Shown in pieces: positions 21,088 through 21,489 of a stretch of DNA of 21,489 nt. Each line of letters opens with the position of its first letter. Within the stretch, counting starts at the first letter, position 1. The translations under genes and the position numbers were made by a program. This DNA comes from Eoetvoesia sp035555955 (GTDB lineage: Bacteria > Pseudomonadota > Gammaproteobacteria > Burkholderiales > Burkholderiaceae_B), in contig NZ_DATMGA010000002.1 of assembly GCF_035555955.1 (NCBI RefSeq), positions 1 through 21,489 of the forward strand. Reading direction: 5' to 3'. Below the pieces are notes generated by a model. It made no database searches. It was given only the letters and a program-made list of their open reading frames with translations, and was not told where the DNA came from.

Positions 21088-21489
21088 TCAGTTCCGTAGT
21101 TTGTAGCCCGAGGCCAGGAGCCTTTGGGTGAGGATGCACAGCACGGCGAATACGCCGGCCACGACGGCCAGGCTATGCCAGGGCGAGACGTCGGAGACGC
21201 CGAAGAAGCCGTAGCGGAAGCCGTCTATGGTGTAGAAAATGGGGTTCCAGCGCGAGACGGCGAACCAGAACGGGGGCAGGCTGTGTATGGAATAGAACAC
21301 GCCCGACAGGAAGGTGGCCGGCATGATCAGGAAGTTCTGGAAGGCCGCGAGCTGGTCGAATTTCTCGGACCACAGGCCCGCGATCAGGCCCAGCGCGCCC
21401 ATGATGCCGCAGGCCAGCACGGCAAAGACCAGGACCCACTGCGGATGGGCGGGCGCAAGCGGCACGAAGAACAGCGCCACGGCCCACAC
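21088..21489 (-). CDS. ABC-2 type transporter permease, C-terminal fragment
   Basis: The frame is open from the right window edge to the TGA at 21088-21090; 133 residues are visible. Three to four hydrophobic helices are seen, with NFLIMPATFLSGVFYSIHSLPPF and WNPIFYTIDGFRYGFFG, a pattern typical of ABC-2 type export permeases of the YadH/NodJ group. It probably works with an ATPase encoded just upstream, outside the window. The substrate is unknown. It is the first visible gene of the permease-BolA-murA-his series. Confidence 0.85.
   Translation of the reverse strand: MWAVALFFVPLAPAHPQWVLVFAVLACGIMGALGLIAGLWSEKFDQLAAFQNFLIMPATFLSGVFYSIHSLPPFWFAVSRWNPIFYTIDGFRYGFFGVSDVSPWHSLAVVAGVFAVLCILTQRLLASGYKLRN

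Noticed and set aside
1..21489. CRISPR array, insertion sequence or tandem repeats
   Set aside because: No regularly spaced repeats, transposase frames or terminal inverted repeats were noticed on reading either strand.

Overview
The window looks like a chromosome segment of a beta-proteobacterium, most likely an Alcaligenaceae member related to Bordetella or Achromobacter. This is inferred from high GC, protein sequences of Burkholderiales type, and a conserved backbone running (on the minus strand) BolA-family gene, murA, his operon, tatABC, then petABC and sspAB. No 16S or marker-gene comparison could be run, so the genus is not fixed.

Left part (1-3289): the 3' end of a peptide-type ABC transporter ATPase on the plus strand, converging on a minus-strand pair: a small lipoprotein resembling I78 peptidase inhibitors, then a metallo-beta-lactamase/beta-CASP RNA-processing exonuclease. 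Next is an aldo/keto reductase of the Tas type, probably starting at a TTG codon.

Accessory patch (about 3420-4940): two toxin-antitoxin modules, each an AbrB-type antitoxin followed by an overlapping PIN-domain toxin, face each other tail to tail with 35 bp between them. Each has a recognisable sigma70-type promoter with an inverted repeat lying over the -10 box, as expected for autorepression. The first module looks less GC-rich than its surroundings. The patch lies on the 3' side of a tRNA-Thr(UGU) gene, which has its own intrinsic terminator.

Central part (5184-9977): sspA-sspB (RNA polymerase-associated protein and ClpXP adaptor), then petA-petB-petC (Rieske protein, cytochrome b, cytochrome c1) for the cytochrome bc1 complex, all on the minus strand. 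Two stacked hairpins separate petC from sspA. mscL diverges from petA across a shared promoter region.

Right part (10067-21489): a Nif3-family protein diverges from a DegS-like membrane-anchored HtrA protease with only 17 bp between start codons. The remaining genes are on the minus strand, in transcription order: ABC-2 type permease (cut by the window edge), BolA/IbaG-type protein, murA, hisG, hisD, hisB, hisH, hisA, hisF, hisI, hisE, tatA, tatB, tatC. Most are separated by very short gaps or overlap by 4 bp. hisC is absent between hisD and hisB; a 124-bp gap with a large stem-loop lies there. HisB is monofunctional and HisG is the short form, so histidine synthesis needs an aminotransferase, a histidinol-phosphatase and probably HisZ from elsewhere. 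The twin-arginine translocase made by tatABC can export the Rieske protein, which carries a twin-arginine N-terminus.

No gene-free stretch longer than 300 bp exists. Most of the window is conserved housekeeping sequence; the toxin-antitoxin patch and several intergenic structures are the parts most worth a second look. I found no convincing undescribed system.
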